Shown piece after piece: positions 50,701 to 62,260 of a stretch of 64,000 bases of DNA. Position 1 is the stretch's first letter. Each line of letters begins with the position of its first letter. The position numbers were made by a program, and so were the translations under genes. The notes beneath the pieces are model-generated. The model had not been told where the DNA came from and searched no databases. It saw only the letters and a program-made list of their open reading frames with translations. Source of the stretch: Poecilobothrus nobilitatus (Eukaryota; Arthropoda; Insecta; Diptera; Dolichopodidae); assembly GCA_947095535.1 (NCBI GenBank), contig OX352773.1, forward strand, positions 210,076,093 to 210,140,092, read 5' to 3'.

Positions 50701-51000
50701 AGTTAACAATGCACTGATCATTAATCATTTTATTACTAAAGCATACTTCTAAGGTAAGCCATTGTTTTTTATATGAAAATAAATTTTATTATGGCCCTTT
50801 TGGCTTTTTTTTTCGATTTAATAAAATATTGAAAATACTTCCATTTTTATTTTTTTTCGGCTAAATTTCAAATTTACTGGAAAAAATATTTCGAAATGAA
50901 ATTTTATCAGAATTCAAAATTTTTAAAAATCATTTCAACATAAAAAGTAAAGAAAAAATTTTTACAGACCTATTTACATATTATTGTATGTATCTACAAG
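47741..51000. other. Non-coding stretch with a coding-like patch and a Tc1-like end
   Basis: At 48583-48920 the sequence is less A+T-rich; one plus frame reads RQEPTELYNIRALHSRLLHG before a TAG and another is open for 65 codons (48583-48780). At about 49410, TACACTGGCGTACAAAATAA, then AAGTCCC, resembles the terminal repeat of Tc1-like transposons (TACAxTGG..xCAAAATAA), but no opposite end was found within a few kb. No gene is supported. Confidence 0.35.
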
Positions 51001-51360
51001 AAATCCAGCCAATGGACACCGGCTTTTCATACAAAGGGTCCCGGGTTCAAACCTCGGCTGGTTCATATAGATTGATAAAATAATATAGATTTTTCTTATA
51101 ATATATAGGTAATTAGTATAATATAATTAATTTAAAAATAAGTATATATTATGTCTTATAAATTATAATTAATATCATATTGTAAATATATAATAAAAAT
51201 AATAATAAAATATAATTCTTGTGTAAGATAACAGATGGCGTACAATAACTACAGCCGAGTAATCAACGGCTTAGTGAAATAATGATTCCAGAAACTGAAG
51301 CTTAGTCAAATATGAATAATAAATGACTTAGTGGATATCTTATGCTCCTTATAAGGAGTA
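51001..51360 (+). mobile_element. SINE2: repeat with a tRNA-Glu-like head
   Basis: CCAGCC (51005-51010) pairs perfectly with GGCTGG after the T arm, as an acceptor stem would; GGGTTCAAACCTC is a near-perfect B box, and CCGGCTTTTCATAC resembles an anticodon arm with TTC (Glu-like). The D arm and A box are largely deleted, so this copy is probably not transcribed. An A+T-rich middle follows, then a conserved tail (GATGGCGTACAATAACTACA, GCCGAGTAATCAACGGCTTA, GAAACTGAAGCTTAGTCAAA, AATAAATGACTTAGTGGA), shared with 55749-55882. A perfect 14-bp palindrome CTCCTTATAAGGAG closes it (51345-51358). Confidence 0.6.
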
Positions 51361-52440
51361 AGGAAAAAAAAAATGTCTATTTGTGTACCTATATATATGA
51401 AATATTTGTTTCAAACAAACAAAAGTGAATTACCTATGCACAAAATATCATTTGAAAAGTAAAAATTTTTTTTTTTTTATTGTTAAATAAGTACCTTAAA
51501 AATTAAGTGGTAATCAAAGTGTTAATTTTTGTTTTGTTATAGTATCTATCGTAAGAAAACTATAATTTCATAAATTTCGAAAAAATATAATGGTATAAAA
51601 ACGTTAATTTTTTAGTTTTGGTGATCTATATAATATCACCAAATATTATGGTAAATGATCATCCATCGAACATTCATGTGTAGTATGTACTGTGAATTGT
51701 GATCATTATCAAACAGATCTTACGTATACCTATTACCTTTATGTGCTTAATTTTTTAAAAAAGACCTCTTAACTTAATTATTCTTTGATGGCTGCATTTC
51801 TTGTAATAATTATTGCACTTTCAATTCATTTTTTCACGAAATAATTTTTCAATTCATTTTACTTTTATGTATGACCAAAAGTATGATCTTTAAATTTCCT
51901 AAGACATCTCACTCTCAAACTTCAAATTTTGTTTTCAAACAAAATTAATCAACATAATACCAGATTACTTACCATATAATATACTAGACTAGTAATAATA
52001 CCAAACATCAATAAAACAACCAAAACTTCCGAGCTCTGAATTCTCTCTCATTCAAACAAAAATGAAAATAAAATTGAAAACAGAAAATGGAAAATAAATA
52101 ATTCATACAAAAAATGCCTTGAAATTTAAGCGACACAAAAAAAAATTTCAAAATAAAAATTCAACGACCTTCCAACAACAATAAACAAACAAAACAAAAT
52201 TTTTTTTAATTGTTTTCAACTTGAATCAAAATTGAACACTCATGTTCAATCAAACTTTTGATATCCAACATTAACACAAAATACAATTATACAAACAACA
52301 CAACAGAAGTATTCAAACTAAAAAATAAAAGAAAATAAAATAACTTTTCAATTTATTATAATTTATAAATTTAAAATTAATAAACGTTCAATCAAACAAC
52401 AACTAAATTGTTTGCGCTGCATTCAAAACAAAACAAAACG
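51361..52440. other. Non-coding stretch ending in an A/C-rich, T-poor tract
   Basis: From about 51990 to 52440 the plus strand is rich in CAA and ACAA runs (CAACAACAATAAACAAACAA, CAAACAACACAACAG). This strand asymmetry is unusual for the window and typical of fly upstream or 5' untranslated regions. No gene is supported. Confidence 0.4.
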
Positions 52441-52520
52441 GTAAAACATTTTTTTATGTATTCAGTTATCAACAAGCACTCGGACAGTTAAGGTGGATTT
52501 AGCGCAATCGGATATTTCGA
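52441..52520 (+). promoter_or_regulatory. Candidate core promoter (initiator TCAGTT)
   Basis: TCAGTT at 52462-52467 matches the insect initiator TCA(G/T)T(T/C); taking A at 52464 as +1, GC-containing sequence follows (CACTCGGACAG at +15 to +24, AGGTGG at +28 to +33, a four-of-six fit to the downstream promoter element). The A/C-rich tract lies upstream and the start of the downstream region is less A+T-rich (CGCAATCGGATATTTCGAAC). No TATA box is visible at -30. No following start codon with a long frame was found. Confidence 0.2.
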
Positions 52521-54207
52521 ACCATATGTAAACGCGTAAATTTTATATTAATTTTTATTTTCTTATGTTACGATAAGAATGTATGTACCTATATAAGTTA
52601 CCTAAATTTTGATTGAAAATAAAAATAAAATAAATTAGGATTATTAAAAAAAAAATAAAGAAGTAAATAGATACCATACATAATTTTTTTATTGGAATAC
52701 CATTAAGTGAAGTACGTGCAAAATTGTGTAACAAAAAATAAATTACTCAAAAATAAAAAAACGCATCTGCGATTTGAATTTAATTAAAAATTAAAGCAAA
52801 ATTTAAAACAAAAAAAATGTGTACACATTTGTGTCATTGGCATTTCCGTGATTCCAAACATTGTCATCATCAACAGTGATTCTAAATTTAAATTTTAAGA
52901 TTTTGTTTTAGTATAAAAAAAAAGTACCGTTTTCTCAATACTTGTAAAAGTTTCAACAAAAATAAAAAAAAACTGTTAGAAATACTAATTAAAAAATTAG
53001 AAAATAAGTGAAAATTAATGCATTTCTATTGCATTTATTAAAAATTTTAGTTGAAATAAAATAACGACAAAATATATACTTTTTAAGAATGTATTATTAT
53101 TTTCATTATAGAAATAATAAACAGATTTGGAAAACATTTTGTATATTATTAACAGGTAATATTTATAATAATTATTATAATGACAGTTAATGTTTGTTAC
53201 TAATGTCAAAAGTCATCTATACAGATAATTACATAGTGAAAACAATAAAATTATGAATTTATTAGTATAGTTCTGAGAATCTGCGAAAAAATTATAAGTA
53301 AAACCTTAAAGAAAAAGCCTACTTTGTTAAACTTATTAAAATAAGTGGCTGCCTTCAATTACTTTATATAGTTGGCTAAATCAATATAGACTGCAAGGTT
53401 TGGTTACTTATTAAAAGTCTTTAATATCCATATAAAATTTTAATAGTCATCCATAAACTCGTGTGTTTTTAGAAAAATATGTAAGTGTATCCAAAAGAGC
53501 TGCATGTAAGATGATTATTCTTCAGAATCTATAATAAATTAAACTTTTATTACATCTGTGTAAATAAAAAATAACTATATACCTACATAAGTACATTTTA
53601 TATCAAAAGTCTTTCTATTTAATAAATTTAACAAATCATACAAAAAAATAATGCCAAAAAAGTGTAGGAATGCTATTAATTTTACTAAATAAATATTTTC
53701 TACTAAGTATAAATCTGTTTAAGATGAAAAATTGTGACAAAAAGATCATCACTTTTATTTCACTCTAATTTTTGTGAATCAACAAAAATTCCAATATAAG
53801 TATCAGAATTTTCTTTTTGTTAAGCGTTTAAAAAGATACAAAAATAAACTTATCAAATTATTTCTATATACTTAAAAGTTTTTTTTTTTATTAATTAAGT
53901 AGCTTTAAGATATTTTGAAAGATATAATATTTTTCAATATTCGTGTGTTCAAAATTATTTTTATCTTATATTTGATCAGAGTGATCAGACGCCGTGGCAT
54001 TAATTTTGTAATATTTTTTGTAGTTTTGTTGATTTCCTTCTTTTTTTTTTTTTAAAAAAAGTATTTTGTGTGTTTTTGAATTGGTTAATTATCTTATAGT
54101 ATTTTTTCGATATTTAGAGCCCCTTTATGTTAGCGTTAGAATTTAGGGCCAACGAAAGCAAAAATGAAGGTTTGTTGTAATGTTTTTCAAAAACTTAGTT
54201 AGCGTTA
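52521..54207. other. A+T-rich non-coding stretch
   Basis: A small tandem GATCAGAGTGATCAGACG lies near 53976. GTTAGCGTTAGA occurs at about 54130 and again at about 54199, at the edge of repeat E. No gene is supported. Confidence 0.5.
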
Positions 54208-54583
54208 GACGTCATATTTTTATCGCTTTTTTATACTTAAAGCGTCACCTTGTCGTACCTGTTTGTTAACTTTTTTTGAAACTGAAAAATAGAAATTTTT
54301 CTATTTTGCATCCACTTTTGTTCCACTGTTTTAAACATTTCTTTTATACATGTTTTTGGACATTTTTACCTGTTATTATTAAAGACACAAAAAGTATGAG
54401 GTAGTCAAAAGTTTAAAAAATAAAAAATAATTTTTAAATACAAATATTCGTTTCAAAAAAATGAATTTCTCTAATTTTTGGGTTATATTTTTTGAACGCT
54501 TCAAATTTTTCATTCTATTTCTTAAATGCTTCAAAAAGATTATGTAGATCCCTGTAATTTTAAAAAAAGTGAAAGGGGATTAA
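54208..54583 (-). repeat. Dispersed repeat family E, copy 2
   Basis: Inverse of 30129-30540. Shared blocks read on the minus strand include TTAATCCC, AAATTCATTTTTTTGAAACG, AAAACATGTATAAAAGAAAT, ATTTCTATTTT and CAGTTTCAAAAAAAGT. The short frame MSKNMYKRNV is interrupted after ten codons. Confidence 0.7.
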
Positions 54584-55566
54584 AAGCAGGGATAGAAAAC
54601 ATTGACGTTTAACAACCGCCTTAGAACTAGAAGAAAATAATACAAAAAATAATGTTTTAATACAAAAAAAAACCAACATAACTAAGTAATACTTATTCTA
54701 TAATACTTATAATATTTTACGAGCAAATAATTTCTATACTTATTCATAATTTTTTCACCCACATAAGTAACATAACTAAGAATAACTTTCGCGGTAGGCA
54801 GAAAATAGATGAAATCACAATTTAAGTATACATATGTATATTTTCTATTTCAATAGTTATTGCAAGAAAGTATATTATAAAACTTATCTGGCCACTCTAA
54901 AATAAAAATTTGACAGTGTATCTCATAAATTAAAATGTTCTATTAGTAATAGAATTTCTGTTCTTAAACAGCAAAAAGGAATTTCCTTTATAAAATTTAT
55001 TTTTTATTGGTTTTTATTTTTTTATTTTTTGGAAATTTCTATTGATCATATAATTTTTATTGGCATTCTTTTTCAATTTTATTTAGAAATTCCATATTAT
55101 TATTAAAAACGTTAAGTAATTTTAATATTACCTTAAAATTTTTAATTATACTAATAAAGAAAAATAAAATTAGCTTTGCTTATTTATATTAAGTAATCCT
55201 ATATAAAATTCACATATAAAATCAAAAAATTTTTGATCAATCTAATTAAAATGATTTTAGAATAAATATTTATATAAAAATTTTAAGAAGTAATGTATGA
55301 GAATTAAGAACTATAGTTAGTCAATTTATTTATGAAAAAAAAATCATATAAAAAAAAAATAGTACACCGATGCTGCTTATAAAATATATACACTGCTTTT
55401 GAAATAAAATTATTTAATATTAAAGTAATTAAAGAATATTAAGAAGAACTTAGCTACTTTAAACATAGCTAAGTAAGTTAGAAACATTTTGAAACTTACA
55501 AACCTAAACCTTGTCAATCTTTTGAGTTTTATTCTCCCCAACATTTTTGAGATATGTATATAAATT
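54584..55566. other. A+T-rich non-coding stretch
   Basis: No supported feature; a 62-codon minus frame (55598-55410) overlaps the start of SINE1 and is of the length expected by chance. Confidence 0.55.
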
Positions 55567-55706
55567 GAGTGTGGGTTCGAATTGCACACACGTCGCATGA
55601 GTTATTCTCCCTTACGACATTTACAGCCACGCCTGAAGAAGAAAGGTTGTGTAATTTCCTGTCCACATTTATGTGGCAGAGAAATGCATTAAAAAAAAAA
55701 CAAAAA
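55567..55706 (+). mobile_element. SINE1, 5'-truncated copy
   Basis: It begins inside the T-arm region (GAGTGTGGGTTCGAATTGCA), so the A box and most of the tRNA-like head are missing. The body is well preserved (CCACGCCTGAAGAAGAAAGG, TTGTGTAATTTCCTGTCCAC, ATTTATGTGGCAGAGAAATG) and it ends in an A-rich tail. 5' truncation is typical of incomplete reverse transcription. No convincing target-site duplication is visible. Confidence 0.85.
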
Positions 55707-55734
55707 AGACTACCTTACTACATAATTATTGTAT

Positions 55735-55885
55735 CAGAAAATACTTAGATGGCGTAGAAATAAAAAAAAGAACGTCTCATAGTCTTGTATAATAGCTACA
55801 GCCGAGTAATCAATGGCTTAGTGAAATTCATGATTGCCGAAACTGAAGCTTAGTGAAATATGAAGAATAAATGACTTTGTGGAAC
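55735..55885 (+). mobile_element. SINE2 tail fragment
   Basis: AGATGGCGTAG, AATAGCTACAGCCGAGTAAT, CAATGGCTTAGTGAAAT, CCGAAACTGAAGCTTAGTGA and AATAAATGACTTTGTGGA match the tail block of the element at 51001-51360. There is no tRNA-like head. It lies directly behind the truncated SINE1, so two SINE fragments are adjacent. Confidence 0.65.
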
Positions 55886-56208
55886 AAAATTTTTGATTTC
55901 AATAGTCATAAAAAATAAAAAGAAACTGATTTTGATAGTCGTTTTTTCTTAACATACTTATTTAAAACGTTAAATTTTCTCATTTTGAAATTGTTATATG
56001 CTTGCTTGTAAAAATGGATTTAAGAAAAAATTATGAAGTACTTTATTTATATTTATAAAGTATAACTAACTATGCGATAGCATAGGTTGCAAGAAAGCTC
56101 ATTATTTTGTGAATTAGAAGTCGTTCTGACATGATTTAAAAAAAGGTACTCACCGATTTTGTAGGTAGTAAAATTTAAATATCATAAAAAAAATAAAAAA
56201 AACAGAAC
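55886..56208. other. Non-coding spacer
   Basis: CTATGC-GATA-GCATAG forms a small hairpin near 56072. Otherwise no feature. Confidence 0.5.
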
Positions 56209-56337
56209 CTAAAAGCTAAGGAGCGACTTTTCGGAACTTTTATTAATTTTTTTACTTTTTTTCTTGTACATAGTATTGGGAACTACATTTTTTAAATCAT
56301 ATTGATCCGACTTCTTGTTCCCAAGATAAGGAATCTT
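56209..56337 (-). CDS. Candidate terminal exon, product unknown
   Basis: On the minus strand an acceptor GCTGTTATTTTGCAG (ending at 56338) is followed in phase 0 by 42 open codons to TAG (56211-56209): KIPYLGNKKSDQYDLKNVVP, then NTMYKKKSKKINKSSEKSLL, then SF. The peptide is hydrophilic with a lysine/serine-rich tail, as is common at protein C-termini, and the DNA is somewhat less A+T-rich than its surroundings. The frame is open only seven codons further upstream of the acceptor. I do not recognise it, no polyadenylation signal was verified, and no upstream exon was found. A frame of this length by chance is not rare. Confidence 0.18.
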   Translation of the reverse strand, partial: KIPYLGNKKSDQYDLKNVVPNTMYKKKSKKINKSSEKSLLSF

Positions 56338-59164
56338 CTGCAAAATAACAGCAGGTACTTATTTATAGAAGTCAGTATTTATTGTTCTCATTATGCAGAC
56401 AATATTTAATAATTTACGAGCACTTAATTTTTTACTTAGCTTTTCTTTTCTTTGTATAGCCATAACCTCAAAATAATTGCCGGTATTGCCGGTTTAAAAA
56501 AAAAATATAAATCATTTTAATTTTAAATTCTATTTCATTTTCCCCGACTATCGAAATCACAAAAAATTATTAAAATGAAATGAAATTTTTCATTTTTATG
56601 AAATGACTATCGAAATCAGGGTTATTAATTTGGCTGTTTATCTAATTTAGATTAAAATTCTGAAAACTTTTTTTATCATACAATTATGAAATAAAATTTT
56701 TGTTAAATCATACAATTACAAAATAAATTTTTTAATGAATAAACAAAAGTCTTTACCTTTTCCTCAATTGTAGCTACAAAATCAATTAAAACACACAATC
56801 ATATTTAATATGATTGAAAAAACTTTACATTAACTTTATTTATAAAAACGGAATATGATTATTTTATACTTACAAACATTATTTTTTTTTTTTATATACT
56901 TAATTTCTGTTTTTCCTGTTTAATTTGTATATAAATAAAAATATTTTACAATTCATTTCAAACAATGCAATAATTAAAAATTCGATAAAAAATAGTGATT
57001 TTCAATAAAAAAAAAATTTATTATTTTTGCATAAAAAACCAAAAACCATCAAATTTTTAATCCTTTATAGTCAATTTCAATTAATTTTAATTATTGAAAG
57101 GGCATTTATTTAAAAAATTATCAAAAATAAAATTTTTTCCTTTTTTAAACAAATAAATTGAGGGGAGATTCCAAAAATAAAAACATTAATTCTATAGATA
57201 ATATGCAAGTCAGTGCTTTAAATTTACAATTGAATTCAGTTTAAAAGCTGAATGCAGTTAATGTTTATTTTTAATTTTTCTTTTTTTGAGTTTTCCAAAA
57301 AGCATAAGAATTTTCCTGTTTTCAATTTTAATTTTGAAACTTTTGTTTTATTGCTTTTCTGCTTTTTTTTTTTTTTTTTTGTTTTATTATTTTTAAAATA
57401 AACAAATTCCAATAATGCAATACAATGTATACTATAAAATTTGAAATAAAACACACCGAATGAAAAATGAGAAAAATTCAATTTTTAACTGATAAAACCA
57501 TAGGGATTTAGGTACATATATATATTTACAATAATTAAGGTGACCATTTGAATTATATACTTTTGAAATTCGTATCTAATACATGATTATTTTACTTGAA
57601 TTCTTATCTCACGTTATCTTATCTTAGTATAACTATAATTTATTTAAATATGATTCGGTGCCATAAGTGGCCATAAACCAAAAATGTTTTCCAAAAATTG
57701 GCGACTTTGCAATATTCAACTATATAATAATTCAACAATAATTTATAAAAAAATACATAATCTCAGAAAGTTTTCCCCTAAATTTATTATCCAACCTCTC
57801 CAAACAATATATATACATATATATATACGTACAACTGGATAAGAGAGACAGGTTATATTAAGAAAATGTTAATATACGCTATAGAATGTTGAGATTTGTA
57901 TTAAATAACAGACACGATTAAAAGTTTACAAGCCATACTCAAAATTTGAAATATATTTAATTATATGGTCACTTTAATTTAAAGGTATCAATTCCGGTAT
58001 TATTTACTTTTTATACTCTTTAGAAAAAAAAAAAAAATTTCGCTTTTATTTTTATTATTTTTGTTTGATATTTTTCATAGCAATGACATTTAAAAGTTCT
58101 TTGATCAAATAAAACGTAAAATAAATAAACAATTAAAAGAAAAAACAAATGGTTTTTTTTTAAATAAAATCCGATTCAACTAGAAAGGAAAAACTGAACA
58201 CAAAAAAAAAAAAAAAAAAAATTAAACAAAAAAAGAAAATTTTCGACAGGAAAAATTTATTTTTCCAAATGTAAAAACAAAAGGGTTGTTAACCTACATT
58301 GAATTCTAATTTATTAAAAATAAAAATATTCATTTAAAATTCAAACATTCAATTCTGAAATTTTGATATTTACAATTTGTTAGCATACTTAAGTAAGTAT
58401 AGAAATTCTTTTCAAAAAATTTCCCAAATTTTGTTTCAAATGCAAATTACATGTGTAAAATTTTTCCAATTTTTGTTTGTTGTTTTTTATTTTTTCTTTT
58501 TTTTTTTTTGAATATAATTCAATTCAAAAATTTTACTTTTATTAAGTGTTAAATTCTTTGTTTACAATAGAGAAAATTTACAAAATAAACTTTTAAATCA
58601 AACTAATACAAGTACAAAAAACAACAAAAAAAAAAAAAACGAATATAGAGCAGAATTAATTAATTTTTAAAATAATCTGAAAATACATTGTTTTAATTAA
58701 ACATTATAAAAGATTTTCATTTTAGACAATAAAGTATATTAAATTAAATTGAAATGTTTGAAATTAATTCATTTTCTTAAAATTGTTAAATAGGTTAAGT
58801 TAAAAACAATTGAATTACAATTGTTAATGTATAAGAGAGAAGATGTGTTGTATAAAAGTATGAGAAATGTATAAAAGTAAATTTATTTAGTTACATTTAA
58901 CACATTCATTTTTGATTGTTTCTTTAAAAAAAAAAAAAACTTTATTTTTTGATTATTTACAATTAAAATACAATTAAAAAAAGAAATACAGAATAAGTAT
59001 ACTTAATGTTAGAAATTCTTAGAAAGAAGTATCTGAGAACATCAACTGTATATAATATAATTAAAAGTTTAATTTAAAATTTAAGGTAGACTTTTAGGGT
59101 TCCTCTTTTTATATCTATGAAGAAGCTATATGTGGAGATTAACTTTAATATAAGTACTAATTTA
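56338..59164. other. A+T-rich non-coding stretch
   Basis: AT-dinucleotide runs near 57807-57830 (ATATATATACATATATATAT) and long A and T homopolymers (18-20 bases near 57363 and 58203). No gene is supported. Confidence 0.55.
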
Positions 59165-59450
59165 ATTACAATTTTTATACCTGGATAAAAGTATTTTCAA
59201 GGACATTGTAAATTTGCCCTGTGTACATCCAGAGTTGAAGGGTATAGTAAATTGTACCATTACGTTTGACAAAGTAATTAAAAGTAAAGTAGTTAAGTTC
59301 ATGTTTGCCAATGTAGTTATAAAATATATTCTTGTTCAGAATCGAATTCTGAATCGATTTAACTGTGTACATCCGTCCGTTCGTCTGCACGATAACTCAC
59401 AAAATAAAGGAGGTAGGATTCTGAAAAACATGTAAGTTTTGTTACATTGT
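59165..59450 (+). repeat. Fly-type dispersed repeat with CCGTCCGTTCGTCTG core (family G)
   Basis: Order of blocks: GAGTTGAAGGGTATAGTAAA, TTGTACCATTACGTTTGACA, AAATATATTCTTGTTCAGAA, TCGAATTCTGAATCGATTTA, GTACATCCGTCCGTTCGTCT and GCACGATAACTCACAAAATA. This succession (GGGTATA..AAxTTGTxATTxCGTTTG..TATATTCT..GATC/GTTCAGAAT..GA(G/A)TCGAT..GTCCGTCCGTCTG) is, from memory, that of a repeat very common in flies. Two antisense open frames across it (59175-59390, 59214-59435) are shadows. The related sequence may extend to about 59880. Confidence 0.55.
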
Positions 59451-61907
59451 TAGTTTAATTTACAAATTCATTCATTTCCTCAATTTAAATCGAGGAAATT
59501 TAACCGGCACATTCGTGTTGCTGCCATACTACTTTCAAGTTCAAATGAAAATAACTTAGTGTCTATTAAAACTAGCATTAGCATTAGATACATGCCATCA
59601 TACTTTTTTTTTTTTTTTATAAAAACACCCTTATATATCCGTACTTAATATTGCTAGACATCTGCAATTTTCTTAAGTTTTATCGTAATAACTAAGTTTA
59701 GCGGGTTTAGTCCCAACAGATTTAGGTAGCTAGCATATCATGGAAATTAATTAAGCTAGACATCTAAAATATAGTAATAAATGTAAATAATTAAATGAAA
59801 CATCTGATATTTTATAAAAGATGATCAAGTTTTATGGAAACAGAAAACAGCATAAGTATATGATCATGATGGTATCATGAGATATCTACTCTACACTTTT
59901 CCTTGTCTTAAGTAAGTATATCTTAATAATAAGTGTTTGAAATTATTTTTTCAATAAAATAATATTGGTATAGAAAGAATTCTATTCTTAAATGGTTTAA
60001 AAAAATGACTGCGTTTTAATTTTAAAAAACAAATTCATTTTTTAAGCCTTTTATATTCAAACTAAAGTATGACTATTAAAAAACAATGGACACAAAATAA
60101 ATAACCAATAATATATTATGCAATAACAATAGACAGCTATTTTCTGAAGTATAAGTACTTATAGTTAATGTACAAAAAAACTTTATCAAGAAAATGCGAC
60201 TTGTAAGCAATAATTAAAACAGCTTCTGCTATTCTCCACTTTAAATTAAAGAACTAATCAAAATATGATAGTCAACAGGTTGCTAATAAATAAAAAAAAA
60301 AACTTAATAATTTACAATATTTTAAAAAAATCATGTGTCTCTCACCACAGCGGGATAGCCTGATATATGTAAAATTTTAAAATTAATTTTCTCATCTCAT
60401 TTTAAATCTAGTCAAAATCAATTAAAGATCTATTAATTATATATATAACTATAATTATCATTCAGGTAAACTAATAACCAATAAGAAATATATTTTTAAC
60501 TCCAACAATTTCCTCAAGTTTTTTAAATACATAAATTTACTTTCACCTGTCAAAGTTGACAGTTTTCCAAAAAAAAAAATTATCAATTAATTAAAAACCT
60601 TTAAAAATTAGTTGACAATATTAATAAAAAAAGATAAAACCTAAAAATCTGATACCTCCTGTAGTTATCGCAATTCTCTCACCACTAATATCCTTTTATA
60701 TATATATATATATATACATACTTTTCTAATAAATTCATCGTATAAGTAATTCCTTCTTTTGTTGTAACTGCTAATCCATTTGGCGTCACTCTTTAGTTGA
60801 GTGGGATATATACAATGTACACAAATTTAAAATGACATAAACAACCACATGATATCATGACTTGACATAAAATAAAAAAAATTTTTTGTATGTGACATGT
60901 AATAATAAACTGTTTGACATTTTATGTTATTAAATATAACTTTTATTTAATATAGAAATAGCAACAAATTAAAATTTTTGAACTGACATTTTTTATAATA
61001 TATATAATAATAAATTAATTAAATATATATATTTTTTTATTTTAAATTGATTCTGCTTTTAATTAAATCTAAAAAAAAAATTTTTTGAAATGTTACAAAT
61101 TAAAAGGCGTTTTTTTTTTTTAACCTTTTGCATTTATTTTTTTAACTTAAGATACAATTAGTTATACAAATACAAAATTTTTTTAAACATTTTAATTCAT
61201 TTAAAAAAAGTAAAATAAATTTTTGTTAAATGTATTAAAAATAAAAGTACATATGCACAAAAAATCTATGCAAACATTTATTGAATGTGAAGGATCACTT
61301 TTGATTGAAATAAAACATAAACGCCCTTCTGCTTCTACTACATGACACATATATACATATATGTAATTTGATTTCCATGCAGCAAAATAATTAAACTCAT
61401 ACTAACTATTGGTTTATTTTTTTTACGAGTTTAAAAAAATTCACTACAGATTTAAACAAAACAATAACTGAAAATTGTTATTAATGGCATACAGTTAAAT
61501 GGCATTATAATTGTTGTTAAATGGCATATAGTTATTGGCTTAAGTAATTTAACATTGACTAATAAGTATAATATCAGAAAATTCGGTTTAATAAGAGGAG
61601 AAAGATATGCTTACAACAGGAGACAGATTAATCGAATGAAAAGGTTATAAAAATGTACGTAACCATAAAATGCAAAATAAGTCACAGATTATCAGAACAC
61701 TTTACTAAGCTGAATTTAAAAATGTAAACCACTTCAGCTAATCATTTTTATTATAATATATGAAACGTTAATAGATTTTTAATTAAAGTTAAAATTTTTT
61801 ACTTTAAGGAAAGCCATTTTTATTTTAAATAAAAATTTTTTAGCTCAACAATTTGTAATTTATGTAATACTTAAATATATATATATTTTATTTACGTAAT
61901 ATATAAA
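59451..61907. other. Non-coding stretch with a (TA)n run
   Basis: TTATATATATATATATATA at about 60697-60715. AATGGCATA(C/T)AGTTA-type units recur at about 61486-61534. The segment up to about 59880 shares TTTTATAAAAGATGATCAAG with the family G locus at 47 kb. No gene is supported. Confidence 0.5.
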
Positions 61908-62075
61908 TACTGGATGTCCCGTAATTAACTACAATGATATATGCTGTTGTATAGACGCTTATAAAAAGGTAATTTTTTTGTACAAAAGCTAAGCTGAGGC
62001 TTTTCTAGTTTTGAAAATATGGGGACTTAAATGAAATTTTCATATTTTTTTTAGTTAATTACGGGACACTCTGTA
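61908..62075. mobile_element. TA-flanked MITE (Tc1/mariner type)
   Basis: The element proper is 61910-62073 (164 bp). Its inner ends TGTCCCGTAATTAACTA (61915-61931) and TAGTTAATTACGGGACA (62052-62068) are perfect 17-bp inverse repeats, and the outermost bases (CTGGA against CAGAG when inverted) add a partial match. TA flanks it on both sides (61908-61909 and 62074-62075), as expected for Tc1/mariner insertion. It is too short to encode a transposase. Confidence 0.8.
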
Positions 62076-62179
62076 TATATATAAAGAGTCTCATATGCAT
62101 ATATATACCTATAATATATTTATGTGTTCATTATATAGGTATATTTTTTTCTTTAGTTGAAAATATTTTACTCTATTAT

Positions 62180-62260
62180 AAATGTCTTCTCTTAAAGTAA
62201 AAATGTCTTCACTTAAAGTAAAAATGATTTCACTTTAAGTAAAAATATTTCCAGTTAAAA
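62180..62260. repeat. 20-bp minisatellite, four units
   Basis: Units AAATGTCTTCTCTTAAAGTA, AAAATGTCTTCACTTAAAGT-A, AAAATGATTTCACTTTAAGT and AAAAATATTTCCAGTTAAAA follow head to tail; the first two are nearly identical and the last is the most diverged. Confidence 0.75.

Noticed and set aside
57236..57481. 81-codon minus frame with a poly-lysine stretch
   Set aside because: Lysine run is a translated poly(T) tract; no other support.
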